Part shown: positions 44,661-57,179 of the stretch, piece by piece
Position numbering within the stretch: position 1 is the stretch's first letter
How the letters are laid out: the number at the start of each line of letters is the position of its first letter
The notes under the pieces: generated by a model
The model's input: only the letters and a program-made list of their open reading frames with translations
The model's database searches: none
Told to the model about the DNA's origin: nothing
Translations under genes and position numbers: made by a program
Origin: Scatophagus argus
Lineage: Eukaryota > Chordata > Actinopteri > Scatophagidae
Direction of reading: 5' to 3'
NCBI RefSeq assembly: GCF_020382885.2
Contig: NC_058497.1
Location: forward strand, 20,886,330-20,950,329
DNA: 64,000 bases

Positions 44661-46300
44661 CAGTGGTATGAAAAAGTTTGGACACCCCTGATCATTTTCA
44701 GGATTTTCCTTTATAAATCATTGGTTGTTCGGATCAGCAATTTCAGTTAAATATATCATATAGCAGACAAACACAGTGATATTTCAGAAGTGAAATGAAG
44801 TTTATAGGATTAACAGAAAGTGTGCAATAATTACTTAAACAACATTAGGCAGGTGCATAAATTTGGGCACCACAACAGAAAAATGACATCAATATTTCGT
44901 AGATCCTGCTTTTGCAGAAATAACAGCCTCTAAACGCTTCCTATAGCTTCCAATGAGGGTCTGGAGTCTGGTTGAAGGTATTTTTGACCATTCTTCTTTA
45001 CAAAAAATCTCCAGTTCAGTCAGGTTTGATGGTTTCCGAGCATGGACAGTCCGCTTTAAATCACACCACAGATTTTCAGTAATGTTCAGGTCTGGGGACT
45101 GAGATGGCCATTCCAGAACGTTGTAGTTGTTCCTCTGCATGAATGCCTTTGTAGAGTTTGAGCAGTGTTTGGGGTCGTTGTCTTGTTGAAGTATCCAGCC
45201 CCGGCGCAACTTCAACTTTGTCACTGATTCTTGAACATTGTTGGCAAGAATCTGCTGATACTGACTGGAATCCATGCGACCTTCAACTTTTACAAGATTG
45301 CCAGTACCTGCACTGGCCACACAGCCCCACAGCATGATGGAACCACCACCAAATTTTACTGTGGGTAGCAAGTGTTTGTCTTGGAATGCTGTGTTCTTCT
45401 TCCGCCATGCATACCGCCCCTTGTTATGTCCAAATAACTCAATTTCACATTCATCAGTCCACAGCACCTTATTCCAAAAGGAAGCTGGCTTGTCCAAATG
45501 TGCTTTAGCATACCTCAAGCGACTCTGTTTGTGGCATGTGCGTAGAAAAGGCTTCCGCCGCATTACTCTCCCATACAGCATCTCCTTGTGCAAAGTGCGC
45601 TGAATAGTTGAACGATGCACAGTGACACCATCTGCAGCAAGATCATGTTGTAGGTCTTTGGAGCTGGTCTCTGGGTTGAGTTTGACCGTTCTCACCATTC
45701 CTCGCCTCTGCTTATCAGAGATTTTTCTTGGCCTGCCACTCCGGGCCTTAACTAGGACTGTGCCTGTGGTCTTCCATTTCCTCACTATGTTCCTCACAGT
45801 GGAAACTGACAGCTTAAATCTCTGAGCCAGCTTTTTGTATCCTTCCCCTAAACCATGATGTTGGACAATCTTTGTTTTCAGGTCATTTGAGAGTTGTTTT
45901 GAGGCTCCCATGTTGCCACTCCTCAGAGAAGATGCAAAAGGGAGAACAACTTGCTACTGGCCACCTGAAATACCCTTTCTCATGATCGGATTCACCTGTG
46001 TATGTAGGTCAAGGGTCAATGAGCTTACCAAACAAACTTTGTGTTCCAATAATTAGTGCTAAAGGTACTCAAATCAATAAAACAACAAGGGTGCCCAAAT
46101 TTATGCACCTGCCTAATGTTGTTTAAGTAATTGTTGCACACTTTCTGTTAATCCTATAAACTTCATTTCACTTCTGAAATATCACTGTGTTTGTCTGCTA
46201 TATGATATATTTAACTGAAATTGCTGATACAAACAACCAATGATTTATAAAGGAAAATCCTGAAAATGATCAGGGGTGCCCAAACTTTTTCATACCACTG
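44661..46300 (-). mobile_element. Complete Tc1-like transposon (1.64 kb)
   Basis: Bounded by inverted repeats of about 211 bp (44661-44871 and 46090-46300), about 98 percent matched, each with an outer and an inner TTTGGxCACC direct repeat (IR/DR type). Both ends start CAGTGGTATGAAAAAG and abut TA, the expected target duplication, inside a TA/CA-rich tract. It encodes one full-length transposase. The well-matched ends point to a fairly recent insertion. Confidence 0.95.
44889..45911 (-). CDS. Tc1-family transposase, intact frame
   Basis: 340 residues, the usual length, single frame. N-terminal helix-turn-helix DNA-binding domain (about 1-55, then a second one about 75-115), GRPRK AT-hook-like linker at 59-63, basic stretch RKWK. 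Catalytic triad D153 (LWTDEC), D244 (QQDNDPKH) and E279 (TENLW), with 34 residues between the last two: DD34E. The glycine-rich box VKFGGGSIMLWG is at 185-196. The usual DLNPIENLW reads DLNITENLW here, an altered pair next to the catalytic Glu, so activity is uncertain. Acts on the inverted repeats of its own element. Confidence 0.95.
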   Translation of the reverse strand: MGASKQLSNDLKTKIVQHHGLGEGYKKLAQRFKLSVSTVRNIVRKWKTTGTVLVKARSGRPRKISDKQRRGMVRTVKLNPETSSKDLQHDLAADGVTVHRSTIQRTLHKEMLYGRVMRRKPFLRTCHKQSRLRYAKAHLDKPASFWNKVLWTDECEIELFGHNKGRYAWRKKNTAFQDKHLLPTVKFGGGSIMLWGCVASAGTGNLVKVEGRMDSSQYQQILANNVQESVTKLKLRRGWILQQDNDPKHCSNSTKAFMQRNNYNVLEWPSQSPDLNITENLWCDLKRTVHARKPSNLTELEIFCKEEWSKIPSTRLQTLIGSYRKRLEAVISAKAGSTKY

Positions 46301-46340
46301 TATATATGCACACACACACATATATATATATTATAAATAC

Positions 46341-46554
46341 ACACAGAGTCAGCCAAAATAATGTATACACACATCAGAAAAAGAAAAACATGCATAAATA
46401 TTTAATTTGTATAAGTACTTCTATACGTATAGATACCTCTTTCGAAGTTTGATCAAATTACAATACCACTGTGTACTGTTGTATGATGTTTTCCAAACAG
46501 ATGTCATTACCCTTTTATCTTGATGTGTGTATACATTATGTTGGCTGACTGTGT
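46341..46554. mobile_element. Short inverted-repeat element (MITE-like)
   Basis: Left end with GTCAGCC and ATAATGTATACACACATCA (46345 on) is mirrored by TGATGTGTGTATACATTATG and GGCTGACTGTG (46521-46552). About 35 bp arms with a couple of differences enclose about 145 bp of non-coding DNA, flanked by TA-rich sequence. Non-autonomous; parent family not known to me. Confidence 0.75.
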
Positions 46555-48582
46555 ATACAGTGTATTCCCTAGCTATGTCAACCAACCATGCACGACTATC
46601 TGAAATAATGTATTGTTAATTGCAGCTGTTCAACTGAAACTGTTTCAGATAAAATGTTTAGCAATTCATGAACCAATCTTAAAATTTCCCCACTGCGGGA
46701 CAAATTAAAACATATTTTGTCTTATCCTGTGCCTTGTACTTGTACTTCTTGTTTACCAGCATCAGATCAGTTGGTTGTTTGTATGTCATCACCCATCAGA
46801 GGATCTCTTCTCCCACTGAAGCAAGGTGAAAAAGCGAGGCACAACAATTCAGTATGTTGTGGTTACCAAAGCATGGTTACTGTTTCTTTCTTTAACTTTG
46901 CTCATTAGGTTAATGACTTATTTGTTTACAGAGTGTAGATAGGAAAGATGTGGTGCATTCAGCCCTCCAGAGTGATTCCACTTTGCTCTGGTAATGAACC
47001 TCAAAGGGTTTGGTGACACAGTGCAGTAAACAGCTAATGTTTTGTTTTGCAACATTTTCCAGCAGTAACATAGACATAGACAAGTGATCTGGTGAAAGTT
47101 AGAGTGGATACAAAAAGATATATGCTGTAGTGCATTAGCTAAAACAGCCAGTTATTGATTATTTATTATTATTGACCAGAGAATTGATTCTATAAACCAA
47201 AAATGTACATAATTTATTTCTGTAGTGCACTTTAAAACCTAAAGATACTCTGATTTCTCAGATTTCACCAACATTAGCAAACCACTGTGCTGGACTGTGA
47301 TAATAACTCAGGCCCTGAATCTAAATTCACAGTGAAGTGTATCCAGTTCCAAGAGTTAGACAATTACATTTCCACAACCAAACCCCAACGAACAACAATT
47401 TCACATATATATGACTGGAAGTCTATTGATTATGATGAAAGTGTGAGTGACTGAAGGTAGTTACTCCCACCTAACATTAAAGGTTTTTATTTTCAGTATT
47501 ATTTTCTGCTCTCCCACACTACACAGTTAAATGTTGATGACATTAATTAGTTTTACGAAACATAAAAATCAACTCAGTAATGACAGGGGAAGTATTCAAA
47601 TGAAAATAGCAATCCTGAAAATTAAAAATTGACCCTCTGACATAAAAGTCCTAAACTGAAGCATTCGCCTAAGTAAAGTATTATTTGCAAAATGTACTTT
47701 AAATGTTAAAACTAAAAGCACCCCTAGACTGATGCATGACATTGCTGGGTCATTACTGCTGATGGACTGCGTAAGTAGCATGTTACTGCAATAGCAGGCT
47801 GAGGTGGAGTTAACGCCATTTATTCTATTTCTATAATTTATGCTTATGACAATGTATTATCTAAGCTGATCTCGTTGTGCATATGATCATAACGTGTACT
47901 ACCTAACACTGTGAAGTAAATGTAGTGAGCAGTAAAAAGCACAATATTTTGAAGGAATATAAGTATAATTGTTTGAACTACTGCAAAGATGCTCGGTGTG
48001 TTGGAAAAGAGCTGTTTAAAACTCACTGGTGGATTCAAACTAAGTAGCCTATATTTATTTAGACCTGTACTTCAGCACAAATTTGATGTGCTTGTACTTT
48101 ACCTCTCTTTTCTTTTCATGGTACTTTTCTCTCCACTACATTTCATGGGGAGGGAATGAACTTTTCACTCTACTATAATTATTTGACAGTTTTATTTACT
48201 TAAGGCTTTAGGATGATAAAAGATGAACGTGATGCCACTTCGACACAGTTTTCCGAGGGGGCAGAAACAATTCTGATCATCACTGAAGTCAGTTTTCATG
48301 TTAAAATGTTTCATGGTTCCAGCTTCCAGCTGCTTTTCCTTTAAATGATTCTTCTAATACTTTTTTCATTTTGTGCTATTGGTCAAACAAAGTGAACACA
48401 CTGACAAGCACTGGGATGGGCGCGATTTGGACTCAGGACATAATGGGAATTTCTCACTCTTTTCAATTTCTAAAAACTAAACTGGACCATTAAGGGAGAA
48501 GATAATCAGATTTATTCATAATGAAAATCATCGTCAGTTGCAGTTTTGTACACAATTTAAATCAGCTCCACCTTAAATAAAT
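46555..48582. other. Intergenic, no gene seen
   Basis: About 2 kb of AT-rich DNA with no recognised gene or repeat. Confidence 0.55.
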
Positions 48583-48935
48583 GGGGGCAGATGCGGCCTA
48601 GAGGTTGGAGAAGCGGCTTGTGATCGGAGGGTCACCGGTTCGATTCCCCCACCGGACGGGCAGGAAAAATTTGGGTGTGGTGGAGTGATTAATGCGAAAA
48701 ACATGCCCCCCCGCTATTAGCCGGCTGATGTGCCCTTGAGCAAGGCACTTAACCCCCCAATATGCTCCCCGGGCGCTTGATGCTGCCCACTGCTCCTGTG
48801 TGTGTTTCACTGCATGTAATTTGCTGGGTTTTGCATGTGTGTTCAACTAAGGATGGGTCAAATGCAGAAGTCAAATTCAGTATGTGTATTTAAAAATATA
48901 TATACTGCCAATAAAAGTTGATTCTTCTTCTTCTT
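48583..48935 (+). repeat. tRNA-derived SINE, second family
   Basis: Starts GGGGGCAGATGCGGCC with A-box-like GCCTAGAGGTTGG and B box GGTTCGATTCC, a central TGCCCTTGAGCAAGGCAC motif common in fish SINEs, and a CTT tail. A short CTTAAATA repeat on both sides may be its target duplication. Distinct from the ATGG-tailed family. Confidence 0.8.
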
Positions 48936-49139
48936 AAATACAGTATGGAAAGCATTCCAACCCTAGTAGACAGAAATATTAATTATAGATCTGTAACTTT
49001 AGATTTCCACTGTATTCTTTCTTGCCTTAACTCTAGCTTTCCTTCTAATGTGTTTGACTCCGCCATTCATCACTTCACCACCAGGTACCCTCACTGTGTC
49101 CCCATGTGGTGGACACACATGTAAGTCATCCCTCATCTT

Positions 49140-50284
49140 GCCAGCTGCTTTTCCTCAAGATTAGTGGTTTAATGCTCTATAGTAGGCATTTTTATGACCA
49201 GGGTTTGTTTTGATATTTTCAAGTGTTACAATATAACCAGTTGTGTGAATCTAAAAGCAGAACAGACCCAGACAAGTGCCTCAAGAAATTTATTAATAAA
49301 ATACTAGGATGTGAGTAGGTGGGCAGCTGGGTGTCCTGGGAGTACAGGGGCAGAACTGAGAGCTGGAGAACTGAGCCGGACCAGACAGGAGAGCTGAATG
49401 GGGTAAAGCCAGGCGGAGTGAGTCCGTAGATCCAGGTTCTGAACAGGTGCAGAGGCAAGAGGTTTCCAGGTTTTACAGGGACAGGATAAAAGCAGAAATC
49501 AGGTCAGGAAGATCTGCAGACAAAAAGAACAAAGAATTAGCAAAAATATCTTCAAATTGACAGCACAAATCAAAACGCTGCAGCGAACTCAACTGATTAG
49601 CAGATTCTGCGCTCTGACAGCACAGTGGAGATGAAGCACAGATTTAAAACAGAGGTGATTGAAGATGGTTTGCAGCTTGCTGCCTGACACCCACACACCT
49701 GATCTCTCCTCTGTAATCAAGCACTCTCACACACACACAAAGAATCAGAAGACGAGACTGCAAGAGTGAAATTAATTTGGATTTTCATCATTTTTTTCTC
49801 ACCACACTAATATGTGAGCATCAGTATCCTATAGTATTTGTAAGATTTTGCTTTCTCTCTGGTTTAACTGGCAGTAGTTAATGATGCATTTTAATTAACG
49901 TTATCAGTACATGCCCTATTATAGGTACTTATATTTGTATACCAACTGCAAAGGAATACTATTACAATCAAATAGTGAAACTATTGTTCTAACTATATAC
50001 ACTGTATATAGAGAAATTGCAGTTATTATTATCATTATTATGTATTTCCCTCCCTATGTAATATGCTTCAAAATTAAAGGAATGATCATCGTGAAACGAA
50101 ATTTTTCCTTTGACCAGCAGCTGGCAGCACTGTCATTAGCGGTTTGCTGTCCTCAAACTGAGTGTGAAATGCTGTACCAATCTTGGTTCAGAAGAAAAAG
50201 CAGCTTTACTGGCAGTATGTTTTTTACATACACTGAATTTTCCCTCTGCGTTTAAACCATCTTTGGTTGAACACATATGCAACA
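49140..50284. other. Intergenic with possible unclassified repeat
   Basis: The part at about 49215-49760 has a purine-rich, repeat-like look (GAGCTGAATGGGG, GAGGTGATTGAAGATGG) unlike its AT-rich surroundings. I could not assign it to a family and did not find ends. No gene. Confidence 0.3.
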
Positions 50285-50420
50285 CCCAGCAGCACCCTGC
50301 AACTTACAAGCAGTGAACACACACACACACAGGAGCTGTGGGCTGCCATGTCAGAGGCCCAGGGAGCAATCAGGCGATTAGGTGCCTTGCTCAAGGACAT
50401 GTCAGACGTTAATAATTTAG
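50285..50420. repeat. SINE-like fragment
   Basis: CA run followed by GGCTGCCATGTCAGAGGC, then GGTGCCTTGCTCAAGGACAT, a motif shared by many fish SINEs. Only a fragment. Confidence 0.45.
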
Positions 50421-53032
50421 TTGTACTTTTATTTTGACAAGTTGTCTCCATTCTGTCTTCCACATTTGAGAGCGGGTGGCTATGAATGCTGTGTCATGTC
50501 TTACGAAACAGTCATGAATGATTTGTGAGCAATTTATGACAGTTGCTATGAATGTGTTATGTATTCACCCGTCAAGTAAAGTGGTAACGAAATGTCTCTG
50601 ATTTGATACAAAGATTCATATCCCCCTCAGGATGAATTGTGACTCTGTGACTTTTCCTTTCAAGCAATCATCAGGTTATTATTTTAGGTTCTAATGAGAT
50701 TTTAATTGTTCCGGTGCTTGGTTTATGGTATATGCTCAAAGCCCTGCTGTATCTACTGAGTGCAGCCTTATCAAGCAACCTGTGTGTCTCTTGGCCCTGT
50801 TATCTGTTATCTTGGAAGCTTATCCTGATTGTCTGTTCCAACATGTTGGGGTACACCCTAGGCAAGTCACCATCTATCACAACGATAACATATAGAACTA
50901 CATTTATATTAATGTAATTGTAATTAATGCAATTTAGCAAGTTCATCTAAACTGCATGTCTTCGTTCTACTGCATGGGAACAACACAGGACCACACAAAA
51001 AAGTTCTGAGTTTGACTGCTTTATTCAGCTTTTTATAACAAACATAATATTAACAAACCTAAATAGTTTTGGTAGTCTAACTATATCACTGTTTATGTGC
51101 AAGTAATGTAAAGTCTATTTACCAATAGTGTGTTCAGCTAAACATTTTACCATCAAAAAGTTTTGTCTTGTAGACTGAAGTGTTTTGTTTTGTTTTTCTT
51201 AGGCTGATGATACTCAGTGACAACATAAATGAGTTCCAAGAGGAAGGTAATTAATGTCTCATGTCAACAGTGGTCTCAAGTGTGTGATTAAAGTGTGTAT
51301 GTGTGACTGTAGGCCTCTGCATGTGTGTTGTGGTACCTCAGTGAATTGTCATTTCAAAACAGTCTTATGTAAGGTTGTTAACATAATTGCATATTTTTCT
51401 TTACATGTTCAAAACACTGCTGTCACATAGATCGTCCGTTGAACAAATTCTTTTCTGTACCTAATATTAGAAGTGTTCTCACTTTAATGTGTTGTTTAAT
51501 CGTGGATTGATATCTTAGTCAACTCCCATAGGTTTGCCAAAGTCAAAATATGAACAACAACAAAATGCAGTTTAGGAACCTCAGTACATATTTGTTAATG
51601 GAGGCCAGCACAGTGTGGTCCTGAACTGAACAGTTGAGTCCACACTGGACTACTGGACTCTGATTATCAAAATCACTCTTCATTGACTGTTTATATGGAG
51701 AAGTAATGAAAAATTCCAAAAATGCACATTTATTGGCATATTGCTTTTGTGCGGCCAAAAGTTAAAAAAAACAAAAAAACAAAACAACAAAATAAAATAA
51801 AATAAAAATAAAAGTTAAATTTAAAATATTAATCAAAAAACAAGTAGGCTAAGATTATTCATATGAGATCTTCACAGCAAAAGACATGATATGCTGACAC
51901 AAACAAATACGCAAAAAATGTGAAATTTGTAATATAATATACTAAAACGTAACAAAAGCAGGTCTTAACAAGAAGAACTTGAACTGGATTTGTTCTTTAA
52001 ATGTGTCTGCAGATCTTCAAGGGGCAGCGTTTAAAACTGGGCCGAAAGTGTTTGCAGTAGTCATCTTTGGCTGTAGCTATAGTTCAGATAGCCGTGGAGG
52101 TACCGGCCTGGTGGCTGACTGTGCTGTGTCTGGACCGCAACGTCGGACCAGCTTAACTGAGCTCTGCAGATTGAATATGACTGGGCACCAGACCGGGAGA
52201 CCAGCCGAGGCCACTTTGGCGACAGGGAACACAGAATGAAAATGGGACGTGACAGGGCAGGAAAGATTTGAAGTGGCAGAGAAGCAAGATATTGTTGGAC
52301 AGCAGCAGCAGACAAAAAGCCATGCTAAAATGATAACTTCTGCAAATAATACAGTGATAATAATAATAATAATAATAATAATACATGCAGAAATTGTCAC
52401 AGAATTTCATAAAATCCAAAGGACCAACCTGACATTTCACATTTATAATTTCTCTTTAATTGCTACACTGTGCACCATCCGTTCAGATGAAACACGTGCA
52501 GTGTGCTGGGAGACCACCATTAAACACTAGGGATATTAACACTTATTGCTCAGTATCAATTTAGGTACACATTGGGGCTTTTATTATGTAGTGCAGTGAT
52601 TTACTCCTGTGGGATTTTTTTTTTTACTATTAGCAACTGTTCAATTAATGATTGTTCCAATTAGCCTTCACTAGGCGAGTGTAGTCCCCACTTACTAATC
52701 TAATGTTAATTACTGTGGTAATTATTGTCTGAAAGTAGGATATTTTAACACCTACTGAGAAAAAAAGACAACAATGAGACATAAATTATTCTTCATTTAA
52801 TGTGTCTATTACAGAGTGATCAGTGGGATATTTGAGAGTATGGATGTCTTTAAATTTGATGAACAAACTTCTATTAGTGTGGTTTAGAGATATTAGAGTG
52901 ACAGGTTGTTTGTGATCCACAGAGAATAAAAACAGGTGGATGCCATTAGCGGTATAACTTGATAGGCCAGAGGAAGGGTTTTTAAGAGGCAAGTCAACAG
53001 GTCAGACTATGCTGCACTACTGTGTGAGAGAG
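50421..53032. other. Intergenic, upstream of second OR subfamily
   Basis: Contains a short tail resembling the one at 2135-2166 (near 50575), a TAA microsatellite at 52356, and a GC-richer patch near 52020-52250 that I do not recognise. No gene supported. Confidence 0.5.
52356..52383. repeat. (TAA)n microsatellite
   Basis: Pure TAA/AAT trinucleotide run of about 28 bp. Confidence 0.9.
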
Positions 53033-53217
53033 GTAAGTGTGGAGTTACTCACACTTTATTAATATGTAACACGGTTGACAGTGCAAGAAAATTAATCACA
53101 CTTTAGATAAATAATATTACATAAATATTATTATTGTTCAAATGTCTGAGATGATGTTAAAGTGTTTCTGGAATGGAATGGAATGTGTTATATTGCCAAC
53201 ATATTTGCTTTTCATAG
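53033..53217 (+). other. Predicted leader intron of OR at 53243
   Basis: Donor GAGAG/GTAAGT and acceptor TTTTCATAG, 25 bases before the start codon. A short non-coding exon is implied just upstream. Confidence 0.5.
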
Positions 53218-53242
53218 GTGATTCTGTAATTTCTACTTCATC

Positions 53243-54217
53243 ATGCAGGAGTTAAATCACAGCATTGTGACTGAATTTATCCTTACTGGATTCCCTGGGC
53301 TTCATCCAGAGTACCATGGCCTTGCCTCGGCTGTATTGTTCTTTGTTTATTTCTTAACAGTCACAGGCAATGCTGTAATTTTTTTTTTGTTTGCAACTGA
53401 CCGTAGCCTTCATAAGCCAATGTATTTCATAATTCTAAATCTGAGTGCATGCGACATTCTCTTCAGCACAACCACTTTACCTAAGATCATCAGCAAGTAC
53501 TGGTTTCAATCAGGGTCCATTTCATTCACGGCTTGCTTTGTCCAAATGTATTTTGTTCACTATCTTGGCTCAGTGAATTCCAACATTCTCTTCTTAATGG
53601 CTTTAGATAGGTATTTGGCCATCTGCCATCCTCTCAGATATCGACTTGTTTTTAAAGACTCCACTATCTGCATTCTCAGTTGTACAGCATGGATTGTTGC
53701 CAAAGCCGGCCCTTTGATGGTAGTTATTAGGGCGTACCCTCTTCCTTACTGTGCATCAAACATAATCAATCACTGCTACTGTGATCATATTGGTATAACA
53801 ATGCTGGCATGCACTAACAGGGCCCCTTATGGTGTTCCTGCTTTTGCGGTTGCAATGTGTACACTACTGGGACCTCTGGCTTTTATCATTTTCTCTTATT
53901 GCTCTATACTTATAACAGTGCTAAAGATGGCAAATTTAGAAGGTCGCCACAAAACTCTGTCCACTTGTAGTACTCAGCTGATTGTCATTTCACTCTATTA
54001 TTTACCCAGATGTCTTGTATATTTAGCCAGCAATGTTGGTATTACATTTCGTGAGGATGCACGAATTGTGATTATCATGTTGTATAGCCTTTGCCCCCCT
54101 ATGTTTAATCCATTTATATACTGTTTAAGGGCTAAAGACATGAAAGAAAGCCTGTGGAAGCGATTCAACAGATGTTCCATTTCACAAAAAGCACAAGTTT
54201 CAGCAATTAGTAACTGA
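53243..54217 (+). CDS. Odorant receptor, GFPGL subfamily
   Basis: Intact OR of 324 residues. N-terminal sequon N5; GFPGLHPEYHG, a motif typical of class I-like ORs; MYFIILNLSACD (TM2); MALDRYLAICHPLRYRLV (TM3 end); ECL2 with CASNIINHCYCDH; GRHKTLSTCSTQL before TM6; NPFIYCLRAKDMKESLW (TM7). It is the more distant relative of the pair at 57180 and 62208, from a clearly different branch than the receptors at 25-42 kb. Ligand unknown. Confidence 0.94.
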   Translation: MQELNHSIVTEFILTGFPGLHPEYHGLASAVLFFVYFLTVTGNAVIFFLFATDRSLHKPMYFIILNLSACDILFSTTTLPKIISKYWFQSGSISFTACFVQMYFVHYLGSVNSNILFLMALDRYLAICHPLRYRLVFKDSTICILSCTAWIVAKAGPLMVVIRAYPLPYCASNIINHCYCDHIGITMLACTNRAPYGVPAFAVAMCTLLGPLAFIIFSYCSILITVLKMANLEGRHKTLSTCSTQLIVISLYYLPRCLVYLASNVGITFREDARIVIIMLYSLCPPMFNPFIYCLRAKDMKESLWKRFNRCSISQKAQVSAISN

Positions 54218-54362
54218 GAAACTAATGCATTATTCAGTGTTTTGCCTTCCTTCTTAGTAGCCATCTCTTAGTAGCGTCTTTGTAGACTTAACTTTCATAA
54301 AATTACTGATTCTAATCAAACTGAAAGCCAAAGCTGTCTCAGTGTTAACCAATCAATTTAAG

Positions 54363-54382
54363 TCTATCTATCTATCTATCTG

Positions 54383-54480
<98 letters not shown>
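54363..54480. repeat. (TCTA)n microsatellite
   Basis: About 118 bp of nearly pure tetranucleotide repeat with one TGTC interruption, just downstream of an OR. Confidence 0.97.
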
Positions 54481-56129
54481 CAGTTAAAAATGTGTTTTAA
54501 TTCTTAGAGTGAGGCAAAAGGTTTTTTTTCTTCTATTATTCTGAAAATTGAGATGTTCTGTGAAATGTTAATAAAAACACAATTTATTCAGTCATTTCCC
54601 AACTTGTTTAAACTGTTTTGCTGTCTAAAACACAGAAGAAGCATTAATCCGTCTGGATCAGGCGTTATACTATCTGCATGCTGTTTTCAGTTGTGATTAT
54701 GTCAAAAAGGATAAGAAAATTATCACATTGTTTTATTTATTTACACAGTAAAACTTTTTTGGAATCAGGTTTGTCATTATTCCAACAATGTGCCGTGATT
54801 TCTGTTGCAGGGCACAAAGGCCACAACACAAAGTGTTGTGTAAAGTGTAAGTGTAAGTTAAGTGTTGCGTTCCTATTGATAGATTTATTACAGGAATAAC
54901 CTGTCAAGTTGTCATGTGATTTGTAGTGTATCATGTATTTTACTGAACAAAAGCAGATCCAAGTGCAACATACAGAATGAAGGTATGCTTCAAGCCTGTT
55001 TGTTGTATTTTTATTGCAAAATGAATTTAATAAAATATATAAGATATATGAAGATCATACGTTTGTTAAATTCTGTCCATTCATTTCTTACGTACTGAAC
55101 ATTATTCAGAGGACAAAATCATTGCAATGGCTGTCTAACACCATGTAGTAAAGAAAGAAAGAAAGAAAACCACATGCAGCAGAGGAGACACAGGCTTTGG
55201 AATCAGCTCGTCAGCACAGTTTGAGACAGATTAAAAGAAAACCAAGATATATAATAAATATAATAACAAATGTAATTAATATGCACTGTCTATCAGGGTC
55301 ATGCCATGGTTAGATTAGAATCAGAATTTATTCCATTAGAATCTGATTTTTTGTAATGGCAGTTACAGAGGTTGGATCAGCAGATGTGTTTGGAAAACAG
55401 TTGTACTTGAAAGGCTTTCAGAAAGGTGTCCAATACTCCAAAGTCCATCCATCCATTTTCTAGACTCCTCAAATCATCCACAATAAAAAAAACTTTTTTA
55501 TTTGTATGACTCAATTATGTTTTATCTATATGATTCCATTTCTAAAAGTGCTGTGATTACAGTGAAGGGACTACAGTCAGTAGTGTTTTATCCATTGCTC
55601 AGTGCAGGAGAGGCGAGTCATGTTTGTGGACTCCATGCTACTGTGTTGGTTGGCCAGGATACTACATCCTTTTTCTCATTTCACTGCTGTGCAGCTGAAA
55701 AACTGGATGTGAAGGGGCCCGCTCCTCCACCGCCTCAGACTGAAACCACTGTGGCTGTGGTATGCCAAGATAATCATCTCAATGTAAGGCCCTGGCAGCT
55801 TCATCCACACACGGCTGAATGCCTACCTGCTGAGATGTCCAGTTTCATCATTGGAGTCTGTGTGTTGCAATGGTCCAAAGAGTGGCCCTCACATCCTGAA
55901 CATCCACCTGAAGGCCGATGTGACTATAAATTGTTGTGTTGGTGCTCGAGGCTCTTTCTTGTCCCCCATTTGAGCTTTAACTGCGTCTGAAGATATGAAA
56001 TTTCTTTCATAAAAGACGGCACTGCCCCTTGCTTTGACCTCTGCAAAGCAATCTGCCTTCTTTATCTGTACATTCCTCTTGTACCCATTCCACTTTTTAC
56101 TTGTCAAGAGTTACTGTCACTTGTCACTT
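54481..56129. other. Intergenic, no gene supported
   Basis: Has a short GAAA run near 55150 and a SINE tail scrap near 55445 (CCATCCATCCATTTTCTA). The longest open frame (55502-55990) has no recognisable domain and unusual composition for a protein, so I leave it out. Confidence 0.45.
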
Positions 56130-56378
56130 TTATTGGTGCCTATATTGAGCAGGCTCAATGAACAACATCTCAGGTTTATCAGTATTTAGAGGCAGGACAA
56201 TGTGTCTCACAGCAGATAAACAGGCCTCGAGATAGCCAGTTCCAGCATTTACTAATTTAGGATCCACATCTGCCTTTATAAGCATGTACAACTGAGTATC
56301 ATCAGTGTAGCAGTGGAAATTAATTCCAAGGATATAATTTGGGGAAAAAAACATCAAATACAATTGCAGTTGTTTCAT
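56130..56378 (-). repeat. LINE reverse-transcriptase fragment
   Basis: Minus strand reads GINFHCYTDDTQLYMLIK, then LEACLSAVRHI and LPLNTDKPEMLFI. YTDD is the catalytic YxDD box and the rest is the palm region of a fish Rex/CR1-like reverse transcriptase. 83 codons only, truncated both ways. Confidence 0.85.
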
Positions 56379-57179
56379 ATTTTGTCATAATTAGAGCATG
56401 AATTGTTGAGTTATACCCGACAGTGACCTTGACCTTTGACCACTAAAGTTTGAGCAAAATATGTTTGTTTCTCCAAGTGGAGAGTTGTGACGAAGTTTGG
56501 GAAATTTCCGCAAGACATCACTAAAAGTTTGTGTTCATAAGAATGGAATGGCATGCTGGACAGACAACCTGAAAACATGATCATTCTGGCAGTGCAAACA
56601 AAATTAAATATGATAACAGAGAACATTTCATGCACATGCACAGTCATTTCCTCATTATTTCAATAAAAATGTAATCCAAGTATCACCCAAGTTGCTACAA
56701 AATGTATTTGCTAATGCAAAGTAAGTACATATGGACATAATTTTTAGGAGATGGCATTTAGGGAAATTTTCTGCCTCAGTTTCAAACATGCAAACTAATT
56801 TGAAAAGATGAAGGATTTCAAACTAAAATCTGTGCTTTATTGATTTCAGTTTCATCTCATATTCCCTGATTGATATAATTTGTTCTCTTGTTTTGTCAAT
56901 ACTGATGTTAGTTTCACCTAAGCTTTCAAAAAAGTTAAAAGTTAGAAGTTAGAGTCTGCATTGTTGTGTTGCTCAAGTTGAACTCACCATTGGACAGATA
57001 AAAAACCCCACATGACTCTGATTCACGTCATCATCGTTTGAGGAAAATAAAGTTGACAAAAGGCTGATATTACCTGGCATTGCAATGGGTTTTTGGACAC
57101 TGTCCAATAAGTGTTTTTAGCTTGCAAGTCTTTTATTTCACATCTTGGTTCTGATAGAATCTTATTGTAAACTTAAATT
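56379..57179. other. Intergenic, OR upstream flank
   Basis: AT-rich; no leader intron could be placed with confidence here. Confidence 0.45.

Noticed and set aside
49215-49760. Possible transposable element
   Set aside because: Repeat-like look, but no ends, target duplication or coding signature found; listed only as an unclassified stretch.
55502-55990. 162-codon plus-strand open frame
   Set aside because: No recognisable motif, no splice context, and surrounded by repeats.
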